From contig CM045762.1 in the NCBI GenBank assembly GCA_025200525.1, positions 108,216,682 through 108,280,681 of the forward strand: a stretch of DNA of 64,000 nt, given 5' to 3'. Position numbers and translations under genes: made by a program. Within the stretch, counting starts at the first letter, position 1, and every line of letters starts with the position of its first letter. This stretch comes from Camellia lanceoleosa. Its lineage: Eukaryota; Streptophyta; Magnoliopsida; Ericales; Theaceae. Positions 12,791-24,280 of this stretch are shown here, piece by piece. A model generated the notes under the pieces. It was not told the origin of the DNA, ran no database searches, and was given only the letters and a program-made list of their open reading frames with translations.

Positions 12791-14168
12791 CTTCCTAATG
12801 GCATGATTTGTCATGGCACTCACAAACTTCCTCCTTAAAGCATCGGCCACCACGTTGGCCTTTCTTAGGTGATAGTGCAACTCAAAATCGTAATCTTCCA
12901 TGAATTCCATCTATCTCTTTTGATGTAACTTCAAATCTTTTGGGAAACAAATACTTGAGGCTCTTATGGTTCAAACACATCAAACCTCTTACCATACAAG
13001 TAGTGTCTCCAAAGCAAAGATGACCGCAAGCTCTAGATCATGTGTTGGGTAATTCTCTCTCGTGATTCTTTAATTGGCGGGAGCCATATGCTACCACCTT
13101 ACCCTCTTGCAAAGAAAACATATCTTAGATCCTCCTTAGAAGCATCACAATACAATGTAACCCAAATCTTGCTCGAATGATTAGGATTGGTACCAAGAGT
13201 CAACCTAGGCTTCAACTCCTGAAAAGGTCTCTCACATGCCTTACTCTAAACAAACTTCAACCTTTTCCTAGTAAATCTAGTCAACGTGATTCTAGGGTAA
13301 AGAAATCCCTCACATAACGAGTATAATAACCTCGTAAGTCCGAAGAAACTTTAGATCTCAAAGGCATTCTCAAGTCTCTTCCAATTTTGTACTATCTCAA
13401 CCTTAGAAGAGTCTACAATAACCCCCTCCCCAGAAATGATGTGACCTAGAAACTTCACTTTGGGAAGCCAAAATTCACGCTTCTTGTACTTAGCATACAA
13501 TCAGTGCTCCCTAAGAAACTTTAGGACAATAAAGAGGTACTCTTCATGCTTCCCTTCAAAGGATGAGTATGTCAATATGTCATCCACAAATATAACTACA
13601 AATTTATGAAGATACTTTCGAAAGACTCGATTAATCAAATCTATAAAAATGGCAAGGGCATTAGTAAAGCCAAATGACATGACAAGGAACTCATAGTGGC
13701 CATAACGAGTACGAAAGGCCGTTTTAGGAATATCCTCCTCCTTCACTCACAACTGATGATAACCTGATCTTAAATCAATCTTTGAGAAACATCGAGAACC
13801 CTTAAGTTTGTCAAAAAGGTCATCTATTCTAGGTAACATATACTTTTTCTTAATTATGATTCTATTCAACTTGCGATAGTTCATACATAGCCACAATGAA
13901 CCATCCTTCTTTGTGGTAAAGACAACTAAGGTTTCCATGGCGAAGTGCTAGGGTGTATAAAGCCCTTGTATAACAACTCTTATAACTGCTCCTTTAAAAT
14001 CAGTAGCTCGACTGGTGTGAATCTATAAGGTGACATGGAAATGGGTGTCGTGCCAGACACCAAGTCTATAGAAAACTCGACCTCACGGTGAGGTGGTAAT
14101 GAGATAAGGTCCTCTGGGAAGACCTTTGGATACTCGCAAACTACTCTAGGAAACACACCCCAAACCAT
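12791..14168 (-). pseudogene. Reverse transcriptase and RNase H of gypsy J, broken
   Basis: Blocks in order on the minus strand: [20 protein letters not shown] (14120-14060), [19 protein letters not shown] (13925-13870), [13 protein letters not shown] (13785-13747), [19 protein letters not shown], then [10 protein letters not shown] at about 13590, where FVDD is the catalytic polymerase motif. RNase H is recognised by its C-terminal block DYDFELHYH..KANVVADAL at about 12890-12825. The best-preserved part is 13746-13501, open for 81 codons. Stops at 13939-13980 and elsewhere interrupt the frame. Confidence 0.88.
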
Positions 14169-14293
14169 ACTACTTTTATCAGCTATAAAGGTTGCAAAGA
14201 GGAAACTCAGTTCTCCTCACCATGTAAGTCATGCAATGGTGGCAACAATCTATCGGGTCGATGTGCATATGGTAACTCTCTTATGGTGGCAAT

Positions 14294-14551
14294 CTATGAT
14301 GGCACGTAGGAAGATAACCAATCCATGCCTAGGATGTGATCAAAACACGATATATCTAATACAACAAAATCGAAAGGAAGTAGGCGATCGACAACTTCAA
14401 TCTCACAACCGCGACATCCCTGATTCAGGACAACCTTACCCCCAGCCGATGACTCTATCATGAACGGAGACTCTAATTGGTCAATCTCTAACCCCAAAAT
14501 AGATGCATATGTAGATGTTATAAATGAATGAGATGCACCGGTATCTATCAA
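14294..14551 (-). pseudogene. Aspartic protease domain of gypsy J
   Basis: A minus-strand open stretch of 85 codons starts MIDTGASHSFI, with DTGA as the active site, and ends FDHILGMDWLSSY, the conserved ILGMDWL block. Both are typical of plant Ty3/gypsy proteases, which mature the Gag-Pol polyprotein as a dimer. The domain itself is uninterrupted, but it no longer joins gag or RT in frame. Confidence 0.88.
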
Positions 14552-15089
14552 TACATTGGCCTAACTATTGAAAACAAGATATCTACCTCTCACTATAGAT
14601 GGTCCTGATGACTACTCAACTATGGTGACCGCATATTTGCCTTGTGGTCTCTGCTCACCTTGATCATCCTTGGAACATAGGCATGTTGCACCAATCGTGT
14701 AAAAAGTAGCCCAGTAACGCTTCTTGGATGATTGTCCAAATTGAACTGAATGATGGGTCTACCTTTGACCCTAACCCACCTGAAATCCTCCTGTTTGTTG
14801 GAACCTTGAAGCACTAGCTGTCCCGACCAACTGTGGGCAAGACCTCCTCATATGCCTGTTTGGTCATCTCGAAAATAGATGGGTGGTTGACCCCCACCTG
14901 CAGTCTCGCCTCGAGAACGAGCCGAAGATTGTTGTTTTTGATTGCCTCTTCATGGACATACAATTGACTTGTAGCCTTCGCCACACGGTAACAAGTAACC
15001 CCATATTGCCCTTCACTCTCTATGCTCTTTCTTGGCGTAGAACCTGTGCCTTAGCTTGTTGGGGTGGTGATTGAAAGGATGGCGAACCT

Positions 15090-15860
15090 CTCAACTTCTT
15101 GGATGACCTTGTATCTCCTTGAGGCTCAAAATCCTTGTCTCCTAAGCCTTCGCTTTCTTTTCTTCTACCTCCAATATCACTTCAACATACGATTTAACTC
15201 CACTAGTCTATAATAATCATGAATCATATTCCCCATCACCTTTATTAAAATCCCAAGCCTCAATCTCTTTTCAAACTCCAGACAGCTTGCTCCTCCGTTG
15301 CTACAAGATTAGGTGCAAATCGAGACAAACTAGTAAAAGCGACGTCAAACTCGACCACCTGTGGAGTCAAACTACCCAAGTTCTTCAAATTCTTTCCTCA
15401 GGCGCTCTCTTGCGGTGGAAAAAAGGTACTTCTCCTAAAATGCATGGGAGAAGGCTTCCCAAGTATGCTCGATATGGCTTTTAGCATACTTCCAGCATTG
15501 GCCAACATCACCCTTTAACTGATAGGTGGCAAGTGCTACTCGGACTTCACCTTCATGGATGTCTAGAATCTCAAAAGACTTAGAGATTTGATTTAACCAT
15601 TCATCGGCCTTCAATGGTTTAACGCTACCGTGGAAATCAGCAGGATTTGAACGAAGAACTCCTTCTTCGAAAAGAAGTCCTAGACTCTCCTTAATGGTTT
15701 GAGCTACTTGCTCGGCTCTCTGAGACGCCCATGGACTCTCTAAGAGCCTGCTGCCTCTCTGCCAATGCCCCCATTGCATCTTTAACCGTGAGCGCCACAT
15801 TGTTTTGACCCACTCTCTTCTTGAAGAGGATCTCCTGTCAGCAAGAATATCCCGACCACC
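15090..15860 (-). pseudogene. gag of gypsy J, broken
   Basis: Minus-strand blocks are FHGSVKPLKADEWLNQISKSF, LKGDVGQCWKYAKSHIEHTWEAF (15660-15435) and, after a frame change, VEFDVAFTSLSRFAPNLVA (15370-15310). These match the retrotransposon gag core of plant gypsy elements (the '...W...F..AF....P....E...EF..L.Q...SV.EY...F..LSRFAP.LV' layout). The zinc knuckle expected near 15000-14880 is too degraded to read. The start codon is not clear. Confidence 0.8.
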
Positions 15861-16293
15861 TCACGAGGTCTACTCTACCGCCACCTAATGATATCCTATA
15901 TGAAATAGAGATAAGATTAAATTCACGGTTCACATAACCACACAGCCTCACCCATCACCCTCGCACCAATGTAAGACTATACATGAATTTAAGTCACATA
16001 AAACAAACCAAATAAGCACATAATCCTCAGAGAGCATATATTGGATCACCCTCCTAAGATATCAACATGTCCCATTGCCCAAAGATCTCAAAGTGGAAAA
16101 AACATTGATAAAGTGCCTTTCCAAAAGGATCTAGATGAATGCAACTCAAGTTGTATCCTAGAAGTTTAACCCCATACCTATATAGTCACATAAGCACATA
16201 AAGCATACAAAATAAAATAATGTTCCTTCCTAGCATGATAAACCCATTGGTGAAAGCCACGCCACACAAGCTTAAGGTATTCAAACCTGATTT

Positions 16294-16305
16294 GCTCTAA
16301 TACCA
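16294..16305 (-). other. Primer-binding site of gypsy J
   Basis: The minus strand reads TGGTATTAGAGC three bases after the 5' LTR end (...GCATTACA). This is the initiator tRNA-Met complement with one change (C to T), where minus-strand cDNA synthesis would start. Confidence 0.85.
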
Positions 16306-16308
16306 ATT

Positions 16309-17807
16309 TGTAATGCTCCCAAATTATTTAAATTAAAGCATTACTCATAACATGATTAACTCTAATTCATTCATCACCAACTACCAACATTAATCCAACA
16401 CCTTCTTTCTCATTGACCTACAATCTCAAAAATACAAGTTTTATGTTCAATTTTAGTTACATCAACATTAGCATAGTTCAAGAAGCTAGAGGAGATGATT
16501 CTAAAAGTGCTCTATTGGCTTCCATCCCAAAACACATATGCTCAAAGCTTCAACAAAATACATCCATGAGCTTTTATGGTCCAATGAACACAAAAATTTC
16601 ACCTCTTTCTCATTGGGATGGTGGAAAATCACCAAGTCCTGAAATATAGATAAGAATGAGGTAAATGCCTAATAGAAAATACATTTAACAAAGTATATAA
16701 ACATTTGATTTAATTATACATAACCTAAAATTTATTAGTCTACAACACTTATTCTCAAAATTTCACATGGCTATGTATATATGAATATATATTGAAGCAT
16801 ATAAGTCATTCCAAACACTCCCACATTTTTGGTTCTCATACGAATGCAGGACACCTTACACTTTCCATATTTATTGTTCTCACATGATCGAGCACGTGGA
16901 CACCTCAAACATTTCATATGTATCGGCCTTTCACGATCGGGCATGTGGGCACCTAATTTTTCCACGCAGTACCACATACATCACACAACTTATCATTTCA
17001 ACAAATTCCTAAATCCATTTCACACAAGATATTCTAACACATTCACATAACATCCATTATTTCCAATTGTCTTCTAAACCATAAACAAAAGCTAGGTTTC
17101 TTGTAAAGTTTAGGGCTTTTCTCCACATTCATTATAAATCCATGAATCATAAGGTAAATGGTCGTTCTATTAGAAAATATTTATGCATCGCATTTATTGA
17201 AGCAAAACCCTTCCTTTTTTTTTTCTTTTTTTTTTTCTCCGCTTTATACCCATTCAATCACTTTGTCTATCTTATACATTGAAAATCAACACATAATCAA
17301 GTCAAAATATAGATATACAAGGTTAAAAGTATTCCTACCTCAAAGATGAATATGAAATGATGAAGACCCAACGAGGAAACGACAAGGAATTCACAATCCA
17401 ATCGGTTCAAAGTATTGTTCTCAACTTTCTTTACACTTTTAATGAAGGAACTAGGATGGATTCTTGGTATGTGTAGATGAAATCTAGGTTTTGATGCTAG
17501 GGTTTTTGGAATGGAGGAGTGAGAAAGAAGAAAAGATGGAAAAAGTGATAGAAATGAGTCAAAAAGTGAGTTTTAAAATATCTTACCCTAACAAACCGCT
17601 GAAAGAAACATTCCATCGCTGAGCGATGAAGAGTTTTCAAATATACCGCTTGAGCAGTAAACACAATGTTCCATAAGTTTTGTAGGTTTACAGTGAAATT
17701 ACTAGAAGCCTCACATATCTGCTCGTGTGACCACTTGACTGTTCGATCAACCACTTGATTGCTTGAATGGTCTCCTAGAACAAAATATTACGAAAAGGTG
17801 TACACTA
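16309..17807 (-). repeat. 5' LTR of gypsy J
   Basis: This is the partner of 9496-11052. It is followed at its outer end by AAGAA (17808-17812), matching the left TSD. The outer terminal bases (plus strand GTGTACACTA) lack the usual CA end, probably through mutation. A poly-T stretch lies at about 17215-17237. Confidence 0.85.
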
Positions 17808-17812
17808 AAGAA

Positions 17813-18720
17813 AGTGGGGTCTCTGTTCTATGAAGGCTTTGGTTTGTGGTAGTGGAGACATCTCAAAGAGGTGGGACGAATCTCATGAGCTCTAGCATGA
17901 GGACAGAGGAAGCCACAAAGAGCACATTTGAGCACTTTTGCATGAGATGCAAATAAAGTGGGCACTTAGGTTAGGGCGTGCAACATCTTCTAGGTAAAGG
18001 TGGAGAGTGTCACACAAACCAGGACGTATAGGTTGAATGGTGCATATAACATTTACCCCACATGGATGAAGGATGTGATTGTTAAGATTAGTCCACCCAT
18101 GTGATAAAGGTGTGTTCGATAGAACTATTAGGTTGGTTTATATATTTATTTGGGTTAAGATAATAGAGTCCAGAATGTATTGGTGTAGACATCTCATTTT
18201 GGATCGACCTTAAGACTTGGGTATTCTTCAAAACCTCTTCATGATGAAAACAAGAATGTGTCACTTTAGTCCCCCCAAGAACAAGTTATAGAAGAAGAGA
18301 AAATGCCTAACCCTATGCCTACTTTGGCCAAAGCTATTTTTGAGACCTTCAAAACTATTCTTGGAAATGATTTTTAAATGTTAAGATGTCATTTTAGTTG
18401 TTCAACTGAGTCCCAAATCCCACATTTTATCAAAGCTACTTTATTTCGAAATGGGTAAGAACAAAGTTGAAATGAATGAAAAGGAAAAATACTCGAAAAT
18501 AACTCAAAGCCACAACTTTTGTTCAAAGCCACATCTTTTGTTCAATCACAACTTTTACTTTCTTGCAAGTGCGATTAAAACTACTACCATAGGAAAATGT
18601 CTTGAACGCACAACTCGCAACACAAACCGATTGAGAATGGTTCCCCAACTCTTAAAAGATGCCATCCACACATTCCTTAGATATTTTTGGCAAAATGGAT
18701 ATTCAAAGGCATCAAAGGCC
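17813..18720. other. Non-coding spacer, no gene recognised
   Basis: It is probably the continuation of 8524-9490 on the other side of gypsy J. Near 18000 the plus strand reads GGTAAAGGTGGAGAGTGTC, which looks like a polypurine tract followed by an LTR start. That would fit the PBS-like relic at 8701, but the LTR sequences do not match, so this is only a suggestion. No conserved protein motif was seen. Confidence 0.3.
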
Positions 18721-18728
18721 TATAAAAG
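18721..18728 (+). promoter_or_regulatory. TATA-box-like element in a non-coding repeat
   Basis: TATAAAAG, in the context CCTATAAAAGGAGCCC, is followed by a CT-rich stretch of about 80 bases. This resembles an LTR promoter and leader, but no LTR pair was found around it. It could be chance. Confidence 0.3.
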
Positions 18729-19317
18729 GAGCCCTTTAGATAGAGAGAATGGGCTGGAATTTTGAGGATTGATCTTGAGGCTTAAGGATCATTTATCTCT
18801 CTTTCTCTCTCTTATATCTCCATACATAAATATATATCTACCTTCCTTCTTCATCCATGGTTGGAACTTGAATAAGCTTAGCACCGGTGGAGACTTGAGG
18901 GAGCTTGGAAGAGGATCAATCACCATTTGGGTCTATTCCCTCTCTAGTTTAGGGGTAATCCTTACTTCCATACTTTTCTTTCTTTTCTTTTCTTTTTTCT
19001 TTCTCTTTCTCTTCTTTCAAACGTCATTTATATTGCTTATATTTAGATTATTATTATGTTGGGCCTGAGGTTACTTGGAGGTCCTTGCTACACCCCCTAT
19101 ATATTGTGTTGGATTGAGTTTCTTTCATTTTCTTAGCACTTTCTGATATTTTCTTGGTAGCCAAACACTACTTATTGTTTCATTTTCTAGTTGAATAAGG
19201 GCTTGTATAGTGGATTCTAGCCCAATCCTTGTTTTTCAATTTGATTAGACAGCTTGTATAGTGGATTCTAGCCAAATCCTAGTTGTAATGCTTTACATTT
19301 CATTGTCTTTGCATCTA

Positions 19318-19910
19318 TAGCTTTCTTGCACTTTCTTAGAAGCTAAGCATGGGTTCCTCTTTGAAAATAGATGAAATCTATTCTCTTAATCCATTTTTAC
19401 ATGGATTTATGCATTTCATGCCTATTTCAATGGTATAGACAAGTAAATTTCTTCTATTTTCATCGAAGTTTCATTATTTCTTTCTTTGTTTAGATTAGTA
19501 ACTCTCTTGGAAGCCAAGCTTGGTTTCCCTTTTGAAAAATGGTTGAAATCTTATCCCCCATCTCTTTCGATTACAAGGATTTGAGTATTCATACTCTCTT
19601 CCATGAATAAGAGTAGGAGATGCTTTCAATTTTCTTTGGTTTGCCTTTATTTTCGATGGATTAGCTTGCCTTGCTTTTCTTTCAAGGAGAATGGTTGTCA
19701 TCTCTTTCCTCACCTTCTTTGTCACATGGATTCGAGCATTCATGCTCATTTCCTTGATTAGGGGAAGGAGAACCTTCTATTTCCTTATAGATCATTCCAT
19801 CGTAGTGTTAGCTTTATTTTGAGCTCTCTCTTTGGTGAGAAGATGGTCATAATCTCTCATTTTTTACCCTCTAACCCTATAGATTAGGGCATTTTCATAA
19901 ACGAGTTGAT
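19318..19910. repeat. Degenerate long tandem repeat (~150-bp units)
   Basis: Four diverged units (about 19318, 19500, 19640 and 19800) share a pattern: CTTTCTTGGAAGC.AAGC, then a 'GAAAATGGTTG.AATCT' block, then 'ACATGGATT..GCATTCATGC' and a TTCCTTGAT/TCCATGAAT block. Identity between units is low, and the unit count rests on these landmarks rather than on an alignment. Confidence 0.5.
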
Positions 19911-20406
19911 TCTTCTTCTTTTCTTTTCTTTTTAATTGCTAGCCATTTTTTTTTTACTTGCTCTCCTTTCTTACATTTTAGATGACTTCCTATTTATTCT
20001 TTTGCCATTTATTACTTACGCTCCTTGTTGTTATGGCTCTCTTGTGTGCTAATTCCTCTTATCTATCTCTCTCTTCTTCCATTTATTTACTTGATTGCAC
20101 ATCAATTTTCATGATTATAGATTAGTTCATGTATATGGGCTCGATTTATTGTATTTTATTATATGTTGCTACTACATGGATTGTGCATATTCCCATGCTT
20201 GAAATGGTTCACATGACATTTTAGTGGCAACTAGGCCCATAGGACTCATCAATGTGAGTTATTGCATTTTAAATTTTTGCATCTAGGATCATGCATATAT
20301 TCTATATATATTCTAGCCCATTTTGCACTTGGCTTGGTGTTTAGGAGTACTAGGTGAGCTTTTCCTTTTCTTTGCCTCCCGTTTGTGCATGTTTTGTTAT
20401 TGTGTC

Positions 20407-20480
20407 TAGCATACTACCATGAGATTATGTGCTTACTGAAGGTGTGTCAGCATACTACTATGAGATTCTGTGCTGGTTTT
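20407..20480. repeat. Short tandem duplication (~40 bp, 2 copies)
   Basis: AGCATACTACCATGAGATTA and AGCATACTACTATGAGATTC occur about 41 bases apart, each followed by TGTGCT. The surrounding sequence to 21010 is AT-rich, with no recognised gene. Confidence 0.7.
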
Positions 20481-21010
20481 GAATAGGGTAATTCCAATTT
20501 TATTTTATTTATTTTTTTGGTTATAAGCAATATATAAACTATTGCATTAGCTCTAATTACCAAGGTCCTTAATATTTACCTAAAGAAAAAGCACTCACCA
20601 AAGGCACTACACTCTTGCTACAAACCACATAGCACAACTTGAATAAAGAGCTTAATGAAATTTAATTATATTCTTTTTGCATTTCATTGTTACTGACCTA
20701 AATAGTAGGTCTTCAAGCAATTGGATGTGCTTCCAATTTTTTTGAGTTCCAAATTTAGCTACACTAACCTAACAATGCTGTGCTATCTTACTCTGATTAA
20801 TTTCGCAAATAATTCCTTGAAAGCATTAAAATATACTTTTAGATATTGCAATATACTCGACATTCACATCTCTTATCTTCAAATAAGTTTGCACTTGCTT
20901 TAGATTACTATGAACTCTATCTTCAGTTTCTCAACATGATTCTACGACACATGAAAGAAATTAAAATTAACTACATAGAAGACATAGATGAGGGCCTTGA
21001 TAGAAGCCTT
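20481..21010. other. AT-rich spacer, no gene seen
   Basis: No coding motifs or terminal repeats were recognised between the short tandem duplication and the left end of LTR element F. Confidence 0.4.
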
Positions 21011-21639
21011 TGCTCATCATCGCCCCAAACCCGCCCCTAGAAGTTTGGGCATGACCACTTCAGAAACGGACACTTAACCTGTTTTATATATATATATATA
21101 TATATGGGGCCTGAACGGAAGAACTACATATCAAAATTTGACAATGGAAACAAACTCCATGGAGCTAATACCATCCTGCCAGGATCACAAACTTTTAATG
21201 CATAAATAAAATCTAAAACATACACCGAACATCGGTTATATACATACATATATACGACCACTCTATCATTGGCCATATACAAAAACATGAAAGCTATATA
21301 CATCAATCTTAGATAGACATTCAAAAAGCAAGCCAACATCTTATCAGCTTAATAAAATCAATGGTCAGTATAGTGCCCGGACACACGGTTGACAAAGAAA
21401 GCGGCGTCATGGCTAGGACTGACCACGATTGGTGACCCATGTAAATGCATATAACAGAGTGAGCGAGCTTAGTGAATAGTAATACATAAATAAAACGATG
21501 CTTAACTTGAAACATAACACATAGCAAAGGTATATAAAGATGTAAAGTTCACATAGTTAGATCGATTCTGCTAAGTACATAACGCCTTAGGTTCAATCTT
21601 GCAACATAAACATGGTGGCTATAAGCCCTTGAAACATGC

Positions 21640-21785
21640 TGGCACAAGGCCCTTGCAGCATGAGGCATGAAAGCCCTTGAAGCATATCGCATGAAAGCCC
21701 TTGTAACATATGGCATAAAAACCCCTGAAACATACGGCACAAAAACCCTTGAACATAGTTTGGCATTAAGCCCTTGAAACATGGA
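21640..21785. repeat. ~25-bp tandem repeat array in the F 3' LTR
   Basis: About six units of the form GGCATAAAAGCCCTTGAAACAT. The matching array in the other LTR is at 27575-27710 with one unit fewer, so unit number changed after insertion or during reverse transcription. Confidence 0.8.
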
Positions 21786-22139
21786 TGTATGAACCCAAGA
21801 GGTGTCTCACACAAGTTCTAGAGGTGACACACATTGTACCACTTAGTTCCGTGTAGCACTTTGTTTCATTTCATAACAACTTATATAGATGGCCATAAGC
21901 CTCATAACTTTCATGGAATGGCTTTCAGCCTCATAATTTTCACATATGTATGGACTCAAGAGGTGGCTCATACAAATTCTAGAGGTAACTCGCACTGCAG
22001 CACTTAGTTTCGTATGACACTTTGCTCCATACCAGAAATTAATAGGTTTTCCAGACCAAACGATACATATCATGTCATATCATAAACGGAATCAAATCAT
22101 ACATATTTTTTTATACTTAAATTATAAGTAGAAATCAAA

Positions 22140-22330
22140 AGTCATATTCGTAACATACTTGAATTTGTAACATACATGAACTTATACCATGCGTAAACTT
22201 ATAACATACTTGAACTTGTACCATACTTAAACTTAGAACATACGTAAACTTGTAACATATCTATACTTGTAACATGCTTAAATCTGTAACATACTTAAAC
22301 TTGTAACGTACATAAACTTGTAACTTAATT
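22140..22330. repeat. ~18-20-bp tandem repeat array in the F 3' LTR
   Basis: About ten units of the form ACTTGTAACATACTTGA with point changes; the copy in the other LTR is at 28070-28255. Confidence 0.8.
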
Positions 22331-24265
22331 ACTTAAACCACGGTAGATATTACCCCGGGCAAGGGCCGTGTGTTATGGATGTCATGAATACTTTACATTT
22401 GTGGTCAACTGTTCATTAAGTCAAAACGTAACATATCAGAACATAGAGCATGCTTAGTAAGGACAGAACAGTTTACATTCTAACGTGGGTTACATAATGA
22501 TGTTAAACCTTTGTTTTCATATCGTAGATTCTAAACGACCTCGAGTCCATACGTAACACAACAAAATAATCTTGGACTCATACAGTATCATTATTCATGG
22601 ATGAACATAAGCTCCATTTATTCTTAAGAAGTACATAATACAATCGATAAATAATAGAGGTTTAATACTTGTTGTTGATGTAACAAAAGGGTTCCAAAGT
22701 CATACCGACGCATTTAAATCTTTCCATATTCATAGAAATTCATATTGATTTCCACTTGTAATAAACGCTCATAACACTTTGCAAAGAACGAGTGTTAGTG
22801 ACAATAATTATCAACGATAAATAAGATGTACATTTGTACTACTACTCACAGTGTTCAGTGCTTGATCCACCCCAGAGTCGACCCTACACAACTCACGTAA
22901 TTCAAACATAATTCATCATAGTACAACACCATTCAATTCACTATGAGTCAACACAACATAATCCAACAAAGTCAATATCACTTAGTTCATCAACACCATT
23001 AATATAATTCAACATATTTCAAGAGAAATTCTTAAATCCCATTTCAACATTTCAGAACCGAGTTTATGTCATTTATATCATTAATAGATTATTTCCCAAT
23101 TTTCCTTCACATTACAAAGATGAATTACAATGTTCATAACATAGTTCATTCGCAAATTTTAAACATAATTTTCAAACATTTCCAAATTCCAATTAAACTT
23201 GAACACATATAATTCAATACCTCAATTTCATTACTCTACTTTCAATTTGGGCCAATTCACTGGTTATCATCATTAATCAGCCTAGGGTTTCAAGAAAATA
23301 TTGAAATTTCAAGAAAAATTCAAACTTATTAACCCATTACTTTTTATTCCAATTTTCCCAATAATTATACATCTAGGATTCACCATCCATCATTTTAACC
23401 CACCAATTTAACTTCCAACATCTCCAATTCTAACCCCCAATTCTCATAATAAACACTACACTAGATGTTCAAAAAAAAATATGGGTTTTACATTTATATA
23501 CTCCAAAGTATCACAAATCTATCTATCAATGAAAGCATGAAGGAGAACTAGGGCCCTACCTCAAGAAACAAGCAAAGGGACGAAGCTTTAATGAGAATCC
23601 TTCACAAATCCAAGTTCCAATCGGTTAAAAATGTTGATCCTTTCTTGTTCTCCATCCTTGATGCAAGAACCATGGTGGATTGTTGATCAAAGTAGAGGAA
23701 ATCAAGGTTTTGGGCTAGGGTTTTGACCTAGAAGGAGAGGAAGGAGGAAGGAGATGAAAAGTGCCAAGAATGATCCAAATGCGATTTAAACTTCAATTCA
23801 TGTCCCCGCCGAGCATTCCTGCTTGCAACACAGATCCTAAAACTTTGATCAGACGTATCTCCCTCATCTGGACTCTGTTTTAAGTCATTCTTGTGGTCAA
23901 ATTGAAGCCCCGGAGATAAGCTTTCCAATGGTTCTAACCTCACATCTAAATTCAAAGTGTGGAAAAAGAAAAGGGCAAATGAATGACGGCTGATCGTAGA
24001 TTAACCCTCCGAATTATATTCATGGTCCAATCTTACTTTACCATCATACCACCACCTCAAACAATACCCCAAAATAAGGTAAGAACATTCCAAATACACT
24101 ATTAAGAATGTAAAATGAGCCACGCCGGCGGAGGGAAAAAAATGTCAAGCCGATACAATAAAGGTCGCCATAACTCAGCAGATAATTCTTTAATTCCGAT
24201 AGATATAGTTGAATTAAAACACATTAACCCCTAATTAAATAAGGATGACTTTTGGGGTCATTACA

Positions 24266-24280
24266 TTCTCCCCACCTTAA
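24266..24280 (-). other. Polypurine tract of element F
   Basis: The minus strand reads AAGGTGGGGAGAA directly before the LTR start TGTAATGACC. This is the expected plus-strand priming site. Confidence 0.8.

Larger units (their letters stand above)
9491..17812 (-). mobile_element. Full-length, decayed Ty3/gypsy LTR retrotransposon J
   Basis: The element is bounded by AAGAA at 9491-9495 and 17808-17812, a 5-bp TSD. Its LTRs (9496 to ~11052 and 16309-17807) are in direct orientation. On the minus strand the order is 5' LTR, PBS, gag, protease, RT, RNase H, integrase, polypurine tract, 3' LTR, which defines Ty3/gypsy. The LTRs differ by many substitutions and small indels, so the insertion is old. 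All coding domains carry stops or frameshifts, so the copy is not autonomous. Confidence 0.88.
21016..24265 (-). repeat. 3' LTR of element F
   Basis: It is colinear with 26947-30217 throughout and ends on the plus strand with GGTCATTACA. The first few bases are mutated (ATCATCGCCCC against TGTCACGCCCC). It contains two tandem-repeat arrays, a (TA)n run near 21088, and a conserved block near 23860-23960 also found in E1/E2. Confidence 0.88.

Noticed and set aside
18451..18765. 104-codon open frame ahead of the TATA-like box
   Set aside because: No recognisable domain; composition matches flanking non-coding sequence.
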